Shown in pieces: positions 56,556 to 64,000 of a stretch of 64,000 bases of DNA. The DNA comes from Oppiella nova (Eukaryota; Arthropoda; Arachnida; Sarcoptiformes; Oppiidae): positions 1 to 64,000 of the forward strand of contig CAJPVJ010000006.1 of NCBI GenBank assembly GCA_905397405.1, written 5' to 3'. The position numbers were made by a program, and so were the translations under genes. The notes beneath the pieces are model-generated. The model was not told where the DNA came from, did not search any database, and saw only the letters and a list, made by a program, of their open reading frames with translations. Within the stretch, counting starts at the first letter, position 1; the number at the start of each line of letters is the position of its first letter.

Positions 56556-57392
56556 TTATTTCCAGCCTGCAAACCACATATCTTTGCCGAAATCTTTATC
56601 TAAAATATCTCGAACTTGCTGTGAGTTTTGGAAAGCTTGAATAAATTTCTCTAACTTTTGATTTTTGTCTTGATAATCGGTACGTGTCACAAAAAGAATG
56701 GCGTACTTTTTATCAACGGGATCTAAAAACAGGGCACTATGCGGATCGGCTTTTTTTGCCATATTTAAGTAATGCGGAAAACCAAAAATCAGATCTGCAT
56801 CATCATAAGCTAAAGCTGTTTGTGGACCTTCAACTTCTATAAACTTCAATTGTTTTGGGTTTGAAACAATATCTTGAAGTGTGGAAAGTTCATTGTTGAT
56901 GTCTTTGATTTGAATTAGCCCTGCACGGTGTAGCAGGATCAAAGCACGCGCAGAGTTAACGGGGTCACTCGGGATGACAACACGAGCATTTTGAGGTAAG
57001 GCGGCTAAGGATTTATATTGTTTTGAATATAAACCGACATGGCTGCCGCTACCTATACCAAAAGCATGCAAATCGTAATTGGTTTGCTTAATAGCATTCT
57101 TTAAAAATACACTTTGTTGGAAAAAGTTAGCGTCAATGTCACGGTTTTGTACCGCAACATTGGGAGCTTGCCAATCTGAAAATTCGACCAGTTTGACATG
57201 GATACCATCTTTCTCTACTTCTTTGGCAACCGTTTGTAGTAATTCGGCATAAGGTGGGCTAATGCCAATCGTGAGTACATTATCCTTTTGTTGATTTTGT
57301 ACATAACGATAGGCAAAAAGTCCTAATAATACGATGACAACAGCAAGACCAATCAGCAGGTTCTTGTTTTTGAGTTTGGAAACTTGGGACAT
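56556..57392 (-). CDS. MetQ/NlpA-family substrate-binding protein, copy 2
   Basis: This 278-residue MetQ-family protein binds methionine or a related sulfur compound for MetNI. Instead of a lipobox it has an N-terminal membrane helix (about 12-29, LIGLAVVIVLLGLFAYRY). The binding domain starts TIGISPPYAELLQTVAKEVEKDGIHVKLVEFSDWQAPNVAV. VIPSDPVNSARALILLHRAGLI and VEGPQTALAYDDADLIFGFPHYL are family motifs. It is a close paralogue of the preceding gene and ends in the same WF-x-GWK. Both are followed by TAAGGA, which fits a tandem duplication. Confidence 0.88.
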   Translation of the reverse strand: MSQVSKLKNKNLLIGLAVVIVLLGLFAYRYVQNQQKDNVLTIGISPPYAELLQTVAKEVEKDGIHVKLVEFSDWQAPNVAVQNRDIDANFFQQSVFLKNAIKQTNYDLHAFGIGSGSHVGLYSKQYKSLAALPQNARVVIPSDPVNSARALILLHRAGLIQIKDINNELSTLQDIVSNPKQLKFIEVEGPQTALAYDDADLIFGFPHYLNMAKKADPHSALFLDPVDKKYAILFVTRTDYQDKNQKLEKFIQAFQNSQQVRDILDKDFGKDMWFAGWK

Positions 57393-57402
57393 GTGTTATT
57401 CC

Positions 57403-58284
57403 TTATTTCCAACCTGGGAACCATAAATTTTCACCAATATCATCATTTAAAGCCTGTTTGACCTTGTCTGAAGTTTGGTAAATTTTTACAAACTCTTTTA
57501 ACTGTTTGGCTTTTTCTGGGTGCTTTTGCTCATAGTCATCTTTTACAACAAACAAGATGGCATAACGTGTATTGGTATTATCATCGAGTAATAATGCTTT
57601 GTTTGGATCAATGGTTTTTGCAAGACGTAAATAAAGTGGGTAGCTAAATACTAAATCAGCATCATCTACAGCACGCGCAGTTTGAGGTCCTTCAACTTCA
57701 ATAAATTTAAAGTTTTTAGGATTTGAGCTAATGTCTTGTAAGTTTGATAAATGGTTATTCGGATCTTTCAAGGTGATGAGTTTAGCCTGTTGTAAAAGTA
57801 ACAGTGCACGACCTTGGTTGACTGGGTCATTTGGAATTACTACACGTGCATTTTCAGGTACCGCCGCTAAAGAATCATATTTTTTAGAATATAAGCCCAC
57901 ATGAGTTGCAACACCTGTGGCAATCGGTTTCAGTTTAAAATCAGTTTCTTTTAACGCATTGCTTAAAAATGGTTGGTGTTGGAAATAGTTTGCATCAATA
58001 TCACCATGATTTAGTGTGATATTCGGTGTGTTCCAGTCTGAAAATTCCACCAGTTTAATATGAATCCCTTGTTTCTTGGCTTCCTCTGCTGCAACTTGTA
58101 AAGGCTTGGCAAAGGGTGGGCTAATACCAATGGTGATTTCTTCTGAACCGGCTTTTTTATGTTGGTTCCAATAAAAAAGTCCTGCAATCACGGCAATAAT
58201 GATCACGCCAAGCAAAATAAATTTATTCTTGGAGCCTGATTTTTTGGATGGATTACCATTTGCAGGTGAGTTTATTTGAGTCAT
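57403..58284 (-). CDS. MetQ/NlpA-family substrate-binding protein, copy 1
   Basis: This 293-residue protein is the first of two tandem MetQ-family binding proteins. A basic, low-complexity start precedes one membrane anchor (about 24-41, FILLGVIIIAVIAGLFYW), again without a lipobox. The domain starts TIGISPPFAKPLQVAAEEAKKQGIHIKLVEFSDWNTPNITL. VIPNDPVNQGRALLLLQQAKLI and VEGPQTARAVDDADLVFSYPLYLRLA closely match copy 2. Retention of two copies suggests different ligands sharing MetNI, for example methionine and an organosulfur compound. Confidence 0.88.
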   Translation of the reverse strand: MTQINSPANGNPSKKSGSKNKFILLGVIIIAVIAGLFYWNQHKKAGSEEITIGISPPFAKPLQVAAEEAKKQGIHIKLVEFSDWNTPNITLNHGDIDANYFQHQPFLSNALKETDFKLKPIATGVATHVGLYSKKYDSLAAVPENARVVIPNDPVNQGRALLLLQQAKLITLKDPNNHLSNLQDISSNPKNFKFIEVEGPQTARAVDDADLVFSYPLYLRLAKTIDPNKALLLDDNTNTRYAILFVVKDDYEQKHPEKAKQLKEFVKIYQTSDKVKQALNDDIGENLWFPGWK

Positions 58285-58339
58285 GTGACACCCCTTAAAG
58301 TGAAATTATTCAATTCATCATGTTTGCTGATTAGGTTAT

Positions 58340-59773
58340 TTAGGCAGTTTGCTTTTGCCGATCTGCCGTTTCGATGCTGTTGTTATAATTTGAGTTTTGA
58401 CATCGAAAATCAGCAGCAGGGTGTTGTTGGGTTAAATGATCACCCTGTTTAAAGATTTTGTTGCGTAAAGAACCACTTTCATATTTGGTTTTAAATCTGC
58501 CACGTTGTTGCAGTTCAGGAATAACAAAATGAATAAAGTCATGATGTGATTCAGGCGCAACAGTACGCGTTAGGTTAAAGCCATCAATACCTGTTTCATC
58601 AATCAACTGAATTAATTTTTCAGCAATTGTTTCACCACTTCCAACAATCAGTGGATAACGACCACCGAGTTGATGCTGTGCTTTAAGATCGTTAGGCGTG
58701 ATCTGGTTTTCCTTAAATTTATTATTGACTGAAGCAATACTATTGGTTTGTTGATATGGGATGGCCTCATCATCAGCATATTTGGATAGGTCGATACCGA
58801 CTGAACTTGAGAAATGTGCTAAACCTGCTTCTGGACTTGCATAGCGGGCATATTCAGCTAATTTCTCTTGAGCTAATTCATCTGTTTCTGCTGTAACCAC
58901 TGTGATTCCCACAAAGATTTTAATATCTTCTGGATTACGGCCTTGCTGCACAGCCAATTCTCGAATCTTATCCACTTGTTGTTTGATTTTTGCAGGTTGA
59001 TCACCTCCAATAAAGACACATTCCGCATGACGTGTGGAGAATGCTAAACCGCGTGGTGAAGCGCCTGCTTGAAAGAGCACAGGGGTGCGCTGTGGTGAAG
59101 GTGAGACTTGGAAAACACCTTGGCTTTGATAAAAGCGCCCTTGATGGTTAATTTGATGAACTTTTTTAGGATCAGTAAAAATACGCTTTTGCTTATCTTT
59201 TTGTACTGCATCATTTTCCCAAGAACCTTCCCAAAACTTATAGCAAAGCTCTAAAAACTCTTCAGCTTGTTCATAACGTAAGTCATGATCTTTTAAACCT
59301 TTTTGCCCAATCAAGCGTTCAGCACTGTCCAAATACCCCGTCACAATATTCCAGCCAATCCGACCTTGTGTCAGATGATCTAAACTCGCAAAGCGCCGTG
59401 CGAATTGGTACGGTGTTTCATAACTAAGGTTTACGGTCACACCAAAACCTAGGTTTTGGGTTACCGCTGCCATTGCGGAAATCAGGGTAGATGGGTCATG
59501 ACTCGGCAGTTGAATCGACTCTTTTAAGGTTAAATCTATACCATTCTGATAAACATCATAAACACCGGTAATGTCTGCGATAAACAACCCATCAAATAAA
59601 CCTTGCTCCAAGGTCTTAGCGAGATCAGTCCAGTAATTGAGCTCATTAAAACGATGAGATTCATCACGCGGATGGGTCCATAAGCCGTGATTGATATGGC
59701 CGACACTGTTCATGTCAAAAGCATTGAGTAAGATTTGTTTTTTAGGTACTGTATGTTGAGATGTATTTGTCAT
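58340..59773 (-). CDS. FMN-dependent monooxygenase, NtaA/SnaA/DszA/SfnG-like
   Basis: This 477-residue flavin monooxygenase of the bacterial luciferase superfamily is in the NtaA/SnaA/DszA group. These use reduced FMN and oxygen to cleave or oxidise organosulfur or aminocarboxylate compounds. Marks are HPRDESHRFNELNYWTDLAKTLEQGLFDGLFIADITGVYD (about 36-76) and GRIGWNIVTGYLDSAERLIG near 137-156. PVLFQAGASPRGLAFSTRHAECVFIGG near 230-256 also fits. Its ATG overlaps the upstream SfnB stop by 1 base (TAATG). Context beside SfnB and MetNIQ points to sulfur supply; the substrate is not known. Confidence 0.9.
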   Translation of the reverse strand: MTNTSQHTVPKKQILLNAFDMNSVGHINHGLWTHPRDESHRFNELNYWTDLAKTLEQGLFDGLFIADITGVYDVYQNGIDLTLKESIQLPSHDPSTLISAMAAVTQNLGFGVTVNLSYETPYQFARRFASLDHLTQGRIGWNIVTGYLDSAERLIGQKGLKDHDLRYEQAEEFLELCYKFWEGSWENDAVQKDKQKRIFTDPKKVHQINHQGRFYQSQGVFQVSPSPQRTPVLFQAGASPRGLAFSTRHAECVFIGGDQPAKIKQQVDKIRELAVQQGRNPEDIKIFVGITVVTAETDELAQEKLAEYARYASPEAGLAHFSSSVGIDLSKYADDEAIPYQQTNSIASVNNKFKENQITPNDLKAQHQLGGRYPLIVGSGETIAEKLIQLIDETGIDGFNLTRTVAPESHHDFIHFVIPELQQRGRFKTKYESGSLRNKIFKQGDHLTQQHPAADFRCQNSNYNNSIETADRQKQTA

Positions 59774-61005
59774 TACAATGTCCCTCTGCGTGGTGGAAGG
59801 ATGTTGTTTAATACATAGTTTCCAATAAAATAATATTTCCAGCGTGATGCATCATGCAGTGTATGTACCCGTACATTGCGCCAATGTCGATCTAAACCAT
59901 CGGCACGTTGACTACCACGACTTCCAGCCAACTCGATCAATTTTGAAGACGCTTTTAATGCTGTTTCTGTACTGTGTGCACGGACTTTAGCCACATCTAG
60001 TGAGGCTTTGGCAATATTTTCAACTGTAGGTTGTGGTTTTGCTGCATCAATAGATTGAGCAGCTTGTTTTAATAAAACCTCACTTGCTCTTACATCAGCA
60101 GCAACACGGCCTAATTCATAAATGGTCAGTGGATCTTGGTCTGCACGTTCTACATTGGCATCAATCCATGCGCGTGCTTTTTTAACCCGTTCTATTGTTT
60201 CTTCAAATGCTGCACGCGCAATGCCTGTTTCAATCGCAGCATGCATAATTTGTGCAAATGGGCCAACGAGGGTGGGTTTAGAAAATGCAGTGTCAAAACG
60301 AATGACATATTCAGATTCAACAAAAACTTGATTGAATTTAACGGTGCCACTGCCTGTGGTTTTTTGTCCAAAGCCTGACCAATCATTGATACGTTGTAAG
60401 CCTTGTGCATCTGCAGAAATAAAAGCCAAATATTCACGTTCTTCAGCATCACGGACTAATGTCGGAATACGATGGGCAAATAGACTGCCCGTGCAATAGA
60501 ACTTTTCCCCATTGACCACATAACCATGTTCAGTTTGACTAATTTGGGTATGCTTTTGTGCAGCAGTCTTGGTCTTAAATTCAGCGAGCGCATTGCCAAA
60601 ACGAGCGCCTTGAAGTACTTCACTATAGAGTTTTTCCTTTTGCTGCTCTGTACCCGTATTACGTAATACTTCCAGTGCATAAAAATGGTTTTGTGGAATC
60701 TGACCAATAGAACCATCTACACCGCTGAATAAAGCAATTATTTTAGCGACAGTATGACTAGATACCTCCGCACCACCATATTGCCGCGGTACTGTGATCG
60801 CCCATAACCCTGATTGACTAAAAGCTTCAACCTCATCAAAAGGTAAAATTCTTTCAGCATCACGGAGTACTGCATTTTGTTTAAATTGCTGACTCAATTG
60901 TTGCGCGATTTCTAAAGCCTCTTGATCATTTTGAATAATATGTGCTTGCGCAAAGGGATGATTGTTTACATCCAATGTTTTATTGATATCTTGATAAGTT
61001 GTCAT
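59773..61005 (-). CDS. sfnB: SfnB-family acyl-CoA dehydrogenase-like flavoprotein, copy 2
   Basis: From ATG 61005 (AGGG 8-9 bases upstream) this is 410 residues with the acyl-CoA dehydrogenase fold. SfnB-type members take part in sulfur acquisition from dimethyl sulfone and related compounds in Pseudomonas and may supply reduced flavin or act as oxygenases. Marks are AVLRDAERILPFDEVEAFSQSGLWAITVPRQYGGAEVS (about 46-83), GQIPQNHFYALE near 102, VNGEKFYCTGSLFAHR near 163-178, and the C-terminal DRHWRNVRVHTLHD. It is a paralogue of the gene before it. Confidence 0.9.
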   Translation of the reverse strand: MTTYQDINKTLDVNNHPFAQAHIIQNDQEALEIAQQLSQQFKQNAVLRDAERILPFDEVEAFSQSGLWAITVPRQYGGAEVSSHTVAKIIALFSGVDGSIGQIPQNHFYALEVLRNTGTEQQKEKLYSEVLQGARFGNALAEFKTKTAAQKHTQISQTEHGYVVNGEKFYCTGSLFAHRIPTLVRDAEEREYLAFISADAQGLQRINDWSGFGQKTTGSGTVKFNQVFVESEYVIRFDTAFSKPTLVGPFAQIMHAAIETGIARAAFEETIERVKKARAWIDANVERADQDPLTIYELGRVAADVRASEVLLKQAAQSIDAAKPQPTVENIAKASLDVAKVRAHSTETALKASSKLIELAGSRGSQRADGLDRHWRNVRVHTLHDASRWKYYFIGNYVLNNILPPRRGTL

Positions 61006-61041
61006 ATATATTTCCCTGTTAAGTAACAAAGTCGTTTAACT

Positions 61042-62247
61042 TTAAATCCACGCATGGCGCTGATTTTGCGTACCATTTAAGTAATAATTTCCAATGGCAT
61101 GAAGTTTCCAACGCACAGGGTCATGTAAGGTATGTACACGAGCATTACGCCAGTGTTGATCGAGATTATGAGTTTCTAGGCTTGAACGACTTCCGCCTAA
61201 TTCAAGTAGCTTTTCAGAGATAAGGAGTGCTGCATCGTTGGCATACACTTTTGCCTCAGCAACAATAATGGAGGCTTTACTGGCTTGTTCAGGGCTTACG
61301 GTGTCTTGTGAATCTAATTGATCTAAATATTCTGCAGCTTCATCGAGCAATAAAATAGATGCATCGAGTAAGATATTTAGCTTACCGACTTCTTGTAAGG
61401 TATACGCTTCAAAACTGGCTTTATCCACATTGGCATCAATGATTGGACGCGCTTTATGGATTGCAGATAAAGTATCTGCAAATGCAGCTTCTGCAATGCC
61501 AACATCAATCGCAACCTGAATCAGTTGTGAGTACGCCCCACGATATTTTGACGCATCGGCAAGTGGTTTTTCATCCATAATAAGATCTGGGTGAACCACA
61601 ACATTTTTTAAACGTACTGTGCCACTTGCCGTTGTACGTTGTCCAAAGCCATCCCAATCATCAACAATTTCAACACCATCAGCTTTCGCATCAATAATTG
61701 TTAAAACAATATGACCATCTGGGTGAATTGCGCGTATCGCCAACCAATCGGCAAAATATGAACCCGTTGAATAAAACTTTTCACCATTTAAAAGGTATTG
61801 ACCATTGATCTGTTCTAAACGTGTTTCAATGGTGCGGGTATCTTTGGTATTGCGTTCTGGGCCACCATTAGAAAGCCGTTTACCATTTAAAATTTCAGTA
61901 TAAATAAACTGTTTTTGCTGTTCATTGGCAATATGCTCAATGGCATTTAACAAGCCAAATTGATTTTGAGGAATCTGTCCAACACTGGCATCTGCCTTGG
62001 ATAAAATACGGAAAACATGCGCAAGGGTTTTATTTGAAACTTGAGCACCACCATATTTTTTGGCAATACGAATTCCACCTAATCCTTTGAGGCTTAATTC
62101 TTGTATGACATCAACAGGTAAAATTCGTTGTTGATCACGTATATTTCGTTCTACCAAAGCAAAATCAGCAACTTGGTAAGCTGCATTTATCGCTTGTTGA
62201 TCGTTTTGGATCACAAAGGCTGAGGTAGAAGAATTCAAACTAGACAT
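61042..62247 (-). CDS. sfnB: SfnB-family acyl-CoA dehydrogenase-like flavoprotein, copy 1
   Basis: From ATG 62247 (AAAGG 7 bases upstream; TTG 62262 is less likely) this is 401 residues. It shares the SfnB layout with the next gene: RDQQRILPVDVIQELSLKGLGGIRIAKKYGGAQVS, VGQIPQNQFGLL, LNGEKFYSTGSYFADW and DQHWRNARVHTLHD. These are close family marks. The substrate pocket residues differ between the copies (IRAIHPDG against VRDAEERE), so they may act on different compounds. It is the first gene of the operon; its promoter should lie in 62248-62400. Confidence 0.9.
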   Translation of the reverse strand: MSSLNSSTSAFVIQNDQQAINAAYQVADFALVERNIRDQQRILPVDVIQELSLKGLGGIRIAKKYGGAQVSNKTLAHVFRILSKADASVGQIPQNQFGLLNAIEHIANEQQKQFIYTEILNGKRLSNGGPERNTKDTRTIETRLEQINGQYLLNGEKFYSTGSYFADWLAIRAIHPDGHIVLTIIDAKADGVEIVDDWDGFGQRTTASGTVRLKNVVVHPDLIMDEKPLADASKYRGAYSQLIQVAIDVGIAEAAFADTLSAIHKARPIIDANVDKASFEAYTLQEVGKLNILLDASILLLDEAAEYLDQLDSQDTVSPEQASKASIIVAEAKVYANDAALLISEKLLELGGSRSSLETHNLDQHWRNARVHTLHDPVRWKLHAIGNYYLNGTQNQRHAWI

Positions 62248-62643
62248 ATTGGCACCTTTCAATAGATAGCAAAACGCTAAGCAATATTGTGGTAAAAATT
62301 AAACGAACTATTGTGATTAACTTATCTAAAATTATTGTTAGGATAAAAATCGCAAAGTTTTTTAATATTGAATATATGTTAAATAATTGAAATTTATAAC
62401 TTGTTTTGAATTTCTCTGGTCGAACTCTTAGTCTGAAGCAGCTTTGTTATTCCTATCACGAATAAAGAATAAAGAAACTGATATAACCATAGAATAAGCA
62501 TTGGGTCATATGACGAGCGATTGAAGTAAAAAGTACATTGTAATTCAGGTGATGAATGTCTAAAGTACACAAGATTACTCAGGATTAATCTTAACTTTTA
62601 GATTTATCTAAGCTTTTAATTAAAAAAATAATTTGGAGACTAC
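62248..62643. other. Divergent intergenic region of the sulfur operon
   Basis: This AT-rich gap between sfnB and the GST gene has no credible ORF. I looked for a -24/-12 sigma-54 site (GG then GC at 10-base spacing) in front of sfnB and found no convincing match. CysB or SfnR control therefore cannot be shown from the sequence. Confidence 0.4.
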
Positions 62644-63408
62644 ATGCGTACGTTGTACCAATTCCCACTCTCGCATTACTGTGAAAAAGCCCGTTGGTTG
62701 CTTGATCATAAAGAATTGGATTTTGTTGCGCAGAATTTAATCCCAGGTGTCCATCGTGCATTTGCACAACTTAAAACAGGGCAAAACAAGCTGCCTATTT
62801 TAAAAGATGGAGAACGTTTTATTGCGGGGTCGACTCAAATCGCATTGTATCTAGATGACGTTTATCCTGAACATCGACTGCTTCGTACAGATCACACGCT
62901 TCGCGAAAAAACCTTAGAAATTGATTTGATTGCCAATGAGTTAGGTATTCATGTACGCCGTTGGGGATTGGCACATGCTTTAGCAGAAGGCGATGAACCA
63001 TTAGAAATTATGATTGGTGAAAAAGGCTATTTACGTCAATTTGAAAAAATTTCAAAGCCTATTCTTAAAACCATGGTTTCAAAAAGTTATCAATTGGACA
63101 AAGAGAAAGTCGAAGAATCTAAATACAATTTAGAGCTGACGATAGACAGTTTAAATAAGATCTTGATTGATAACGGTTGTCGCTATTTTGTTGGTGATCG
63201 CCTTGGTTTGGCAGATATTTCAGTATGTTCAATCCTTGCACCGTTATTAGAATTACCTGCGACACCATGGGAAAAGGAATATGCAGAAAATATTTCTCAA
63301 GAATTTACCGAATTTAGCCAACATTTGTTAGAACTGCCTTTAGGGCAATACGTGAAAAGAATTTACGCCACTGAGCGCAATGCACGTGTGGATTGGCGAG
63401 GAATGTAA
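62644..63408 (+). CDS. Glutathione S-transferase family protein
   Basis: This 254-residue protein has an N-terminal thioredoxin-fold GST domain (MRTLYQFPLSHYCEKARWLLDHKELDF, then AQLKTGQNKLPILKDGERFIAGSTQIALYLDD). A C-terminal helical domain follows (NGCRYFVGDRLGLADISVCSILAPL, about 178-200, with the N-capping D of helix 6). The serine or cysteine of SHYC is the likely catalytic or structural residue. GGAGAC lies just upstream of the ATG. It is divergent from the sulfur operon; a link to thiol or organosulfur handling is possible but not shown. Confidence 0.88.
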   Translation: MRTLYQFPLSHYCEKARWLLDHKELDFVAQNLIPGVHRAFAQLKTGQNKLPILKDGERFIAGSTQIALYLDDVYPEHRLLRTDHTLREKTLEIDLIANELGIHVRRWGLAHALAEGDEPLEIMIGEKGYLRQFEKISKPILKTMVSKSYQLDKEKVEESKYNLELTIDSLNKILIDNGCRYFVGDRLGLADISVCSILAPLLELPATPWEKEYAENISQEFTEFSQHLLELPLGQYVKRIYATERNARVDWRGM

Positions 63409-63479
63409 GATTTCAAAGCAAGAAACTCTCCAATTTACTGAAAAATTAAGTATCATAGTGTGGAATTGGAGATTTTTTA

Positions 63480-63854
63480 ATGCAGAAGTTCGTAATTTTA
63501 GGTGCGATAAGCACTGTTTTATTGATGGCGGGTTGTACTGAGAAAAAGCCTGCAACTCCTGAAGAAATTTGGAAAGGTTACTGTACCAGTATTGGTAATG
63601 CTGCACGTTCTATTACTTTAGATCGTCAAAATGGGATTACCAAGAAAGAAGCAATTGAATATGCAAATAAAGTCACTGATCCAACAACTAAGGGCTTTGT
63701 ACTTGAGTATTTAGAGAAAGTCTATGCATTATCAGATGCAGAGCTAAAAGCGGATAAAGATGCAGTTCAAGCAAAGTTTAAGAACGAAGCATTTGAACAA
63801 TGTCTAAATACACCGCATGATCCGACAAAAATGCCAGATTATAAACCGTTCTAA
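63480..63854 (+). CDS. Small putative lipoprotein
   Basis: This 124-residue protein has a lipoprotein signal (MQKFVILGAISTVLLMAGC, lipobox LMAGC; Thr at +2 suggests outer-membrane sorting). The mature part is helical, with EEIWKGYCTSIGNAARSITLDRQNGITKKEAIEYANK. A terminal cysteine (EQCLN) may pair with the cysteine near residue 36. Its stop lies inside the terminator stem. I do not recognise a named family. Confidence 0.8.
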   Translation: MQKFVILGAISTVLLMAGCTEKKPATPEEIWKGYCTSIGNAARSITLDRQNGITKKEAIEYANKVTDPTTKGFVLEYLEKVYALSDAELKADKDAVQAKFKNEAFEQCLNTPHDPTKMPDYKPF

Positions 63855-63868
63855 GGAGCGGTTTTTTT
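63843..63868 (+). terminator. Rho-independent terminator overlapping the lipoprotein stop
   Basis: A 9-bp stem with one G-U pair (AAACCGTTC, 63843-63851; GAGCGGTTT, 63856-63864), loop TAAG, and a T-run. The stop codon TAA at 63852-63854 lies in the loop. Confidence 0.85.
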
Positions 63869-63914
63869 ATGGCTTAAAGCACAACAAGCAGGATATATAC
63901 CTGATCAGCAGACA

Positions 63915-63989
63915 ATGAAAGAATACGATTTGTGTACATTAGAAATGCGAATCGTGAATGGTCAAGACATGCATACTTTTGAGTCCTGA
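63915..63989 (+). CDS. Possible 24-residue ORF at the window end
   Basis: ATG 63915 to TGA 63987-63989 encodes MKEYDLCTLEMRIVNGQDMH plus four residues. The frame is open upstream to the preceding stop (LKAQQAGYIPDQQT), with no start codon or ribosome site before 63915. The sequence looks protein-like, so it may be the remnant of a longer gene. Support is weak. Confidence 0.25.
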   Translation: MKEYDLCTLEMRIVNGQDMHTFES

Positions 63990-64000
63990 TTCTTTTAAAC

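Noticed and set aside
62248-62400. Sigma-54 promoter in front of sfnB
   Set aside because: SfnR-type control would predict a -24/-12 box, but no TGGCAC-N5-TTGC-like match was found on either strand.
63910-64000. Possible prophage or plasmid boundary at the window end
   Set aside because: No integrase, tRNA or repeat is visible, and the flanking genes look chromosomal.

Overview
The window is AT-rich (roughly 38-40% GC by eye) chromosomal DNA from a gammaproteobacterium of the Moraxellaceae, most likely an Acinetobacter species. Supporting this are a Coq7-type ubiquinone hydroxylase, a purT-glnD-dapC gene block, a periplasmic glutaminase-asparaginase, an LplT-like transporter next to coq7, and an SfnB/FMN-monooxygenase/Met-ABC sulfur operon. 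I saw no rRNA or tRNA gene, CRISPR array, intact insertion sequence or prophage. Most of the window is ordinary chromosome, with a few orphan and accessory genes.

Layout. 1-4.8 kb: the end-truncated start of an OmpW-family porin gene, a MAPEG protein, a 31-residue membrane microprotein, an acyltransferase, yebC, a GrpB-family protein and an Lrp/AsnC regulator. 5-8.6 kb: a MoeB/ThiF-type activating enzyme, an ABC1/UbiB-family protein, overlapping folB and folK-like genes, and a lipoprotein. 8.7-18.2 kb: coq7 coupled to an LplT-like MFS transporter, divergent from a TamA/TamB pair that builds the outer membrane. 18.5-25.7 kb: an acyl-CoA ligase, a 34-residue zinc-ribbon-like microprotein, two orphan proteins, a 2-hydroxyacid dehydrogenase, a BepA-like protease and a GNAT acetyltransferase. 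25.8-35 kb: yqeY-rpsU divergent from tsaD, a gene interrupted by a stop codon, a phytase-like esterase, asparaginase, AlaA-type aminotransferase, msrB-gpx, an AraC regulator and a LysE exporter.

35-42 kb: a two-gene RND efflux operon, divergent from a TonB-dependent siderophore receptor with a partial Fur-like site. 42-50.5 kb: dapC, glnD, purT, a membrane hydrolase, azlCD, a lipoprotein and an exported Ala/Lys-rich protein. 50.5-54.5 kb: a Crp/Fnr regulator preceded by a 9-codon ORF with a perfect Shine-Dalgarno, an Mpo1-like protein, a Fur-controlled sodA with a translationally coupled microprotein, and ychF. 54.8-62.2 kb: a seven-gene sulfur-scavenging operon (sfnB, sfnB, FMN monooxygenase, metQ, metQ, metN, metI). 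The window ends with a GST-family protein and a small lipoprotein.

How they work together. Three themes recur. Envelope building: TamAB, BepA, the LplT-like carrier, the acyltransferase and several lipoproteins. Oxidative and iron stress: Fur-controlled sodA, MsrB-Gpx and the siderophore receptor. Nitrogen and sulfur scavenging: GlnD, asparaginase, AlaA and the Met/Sfn operon. The least-described items are small: four microproteins or mini-ORFs missed by ordinary length cut-offs, a FolK homologue lacking a catalytic arginine, and a TamA with two large low-complexity inserts.
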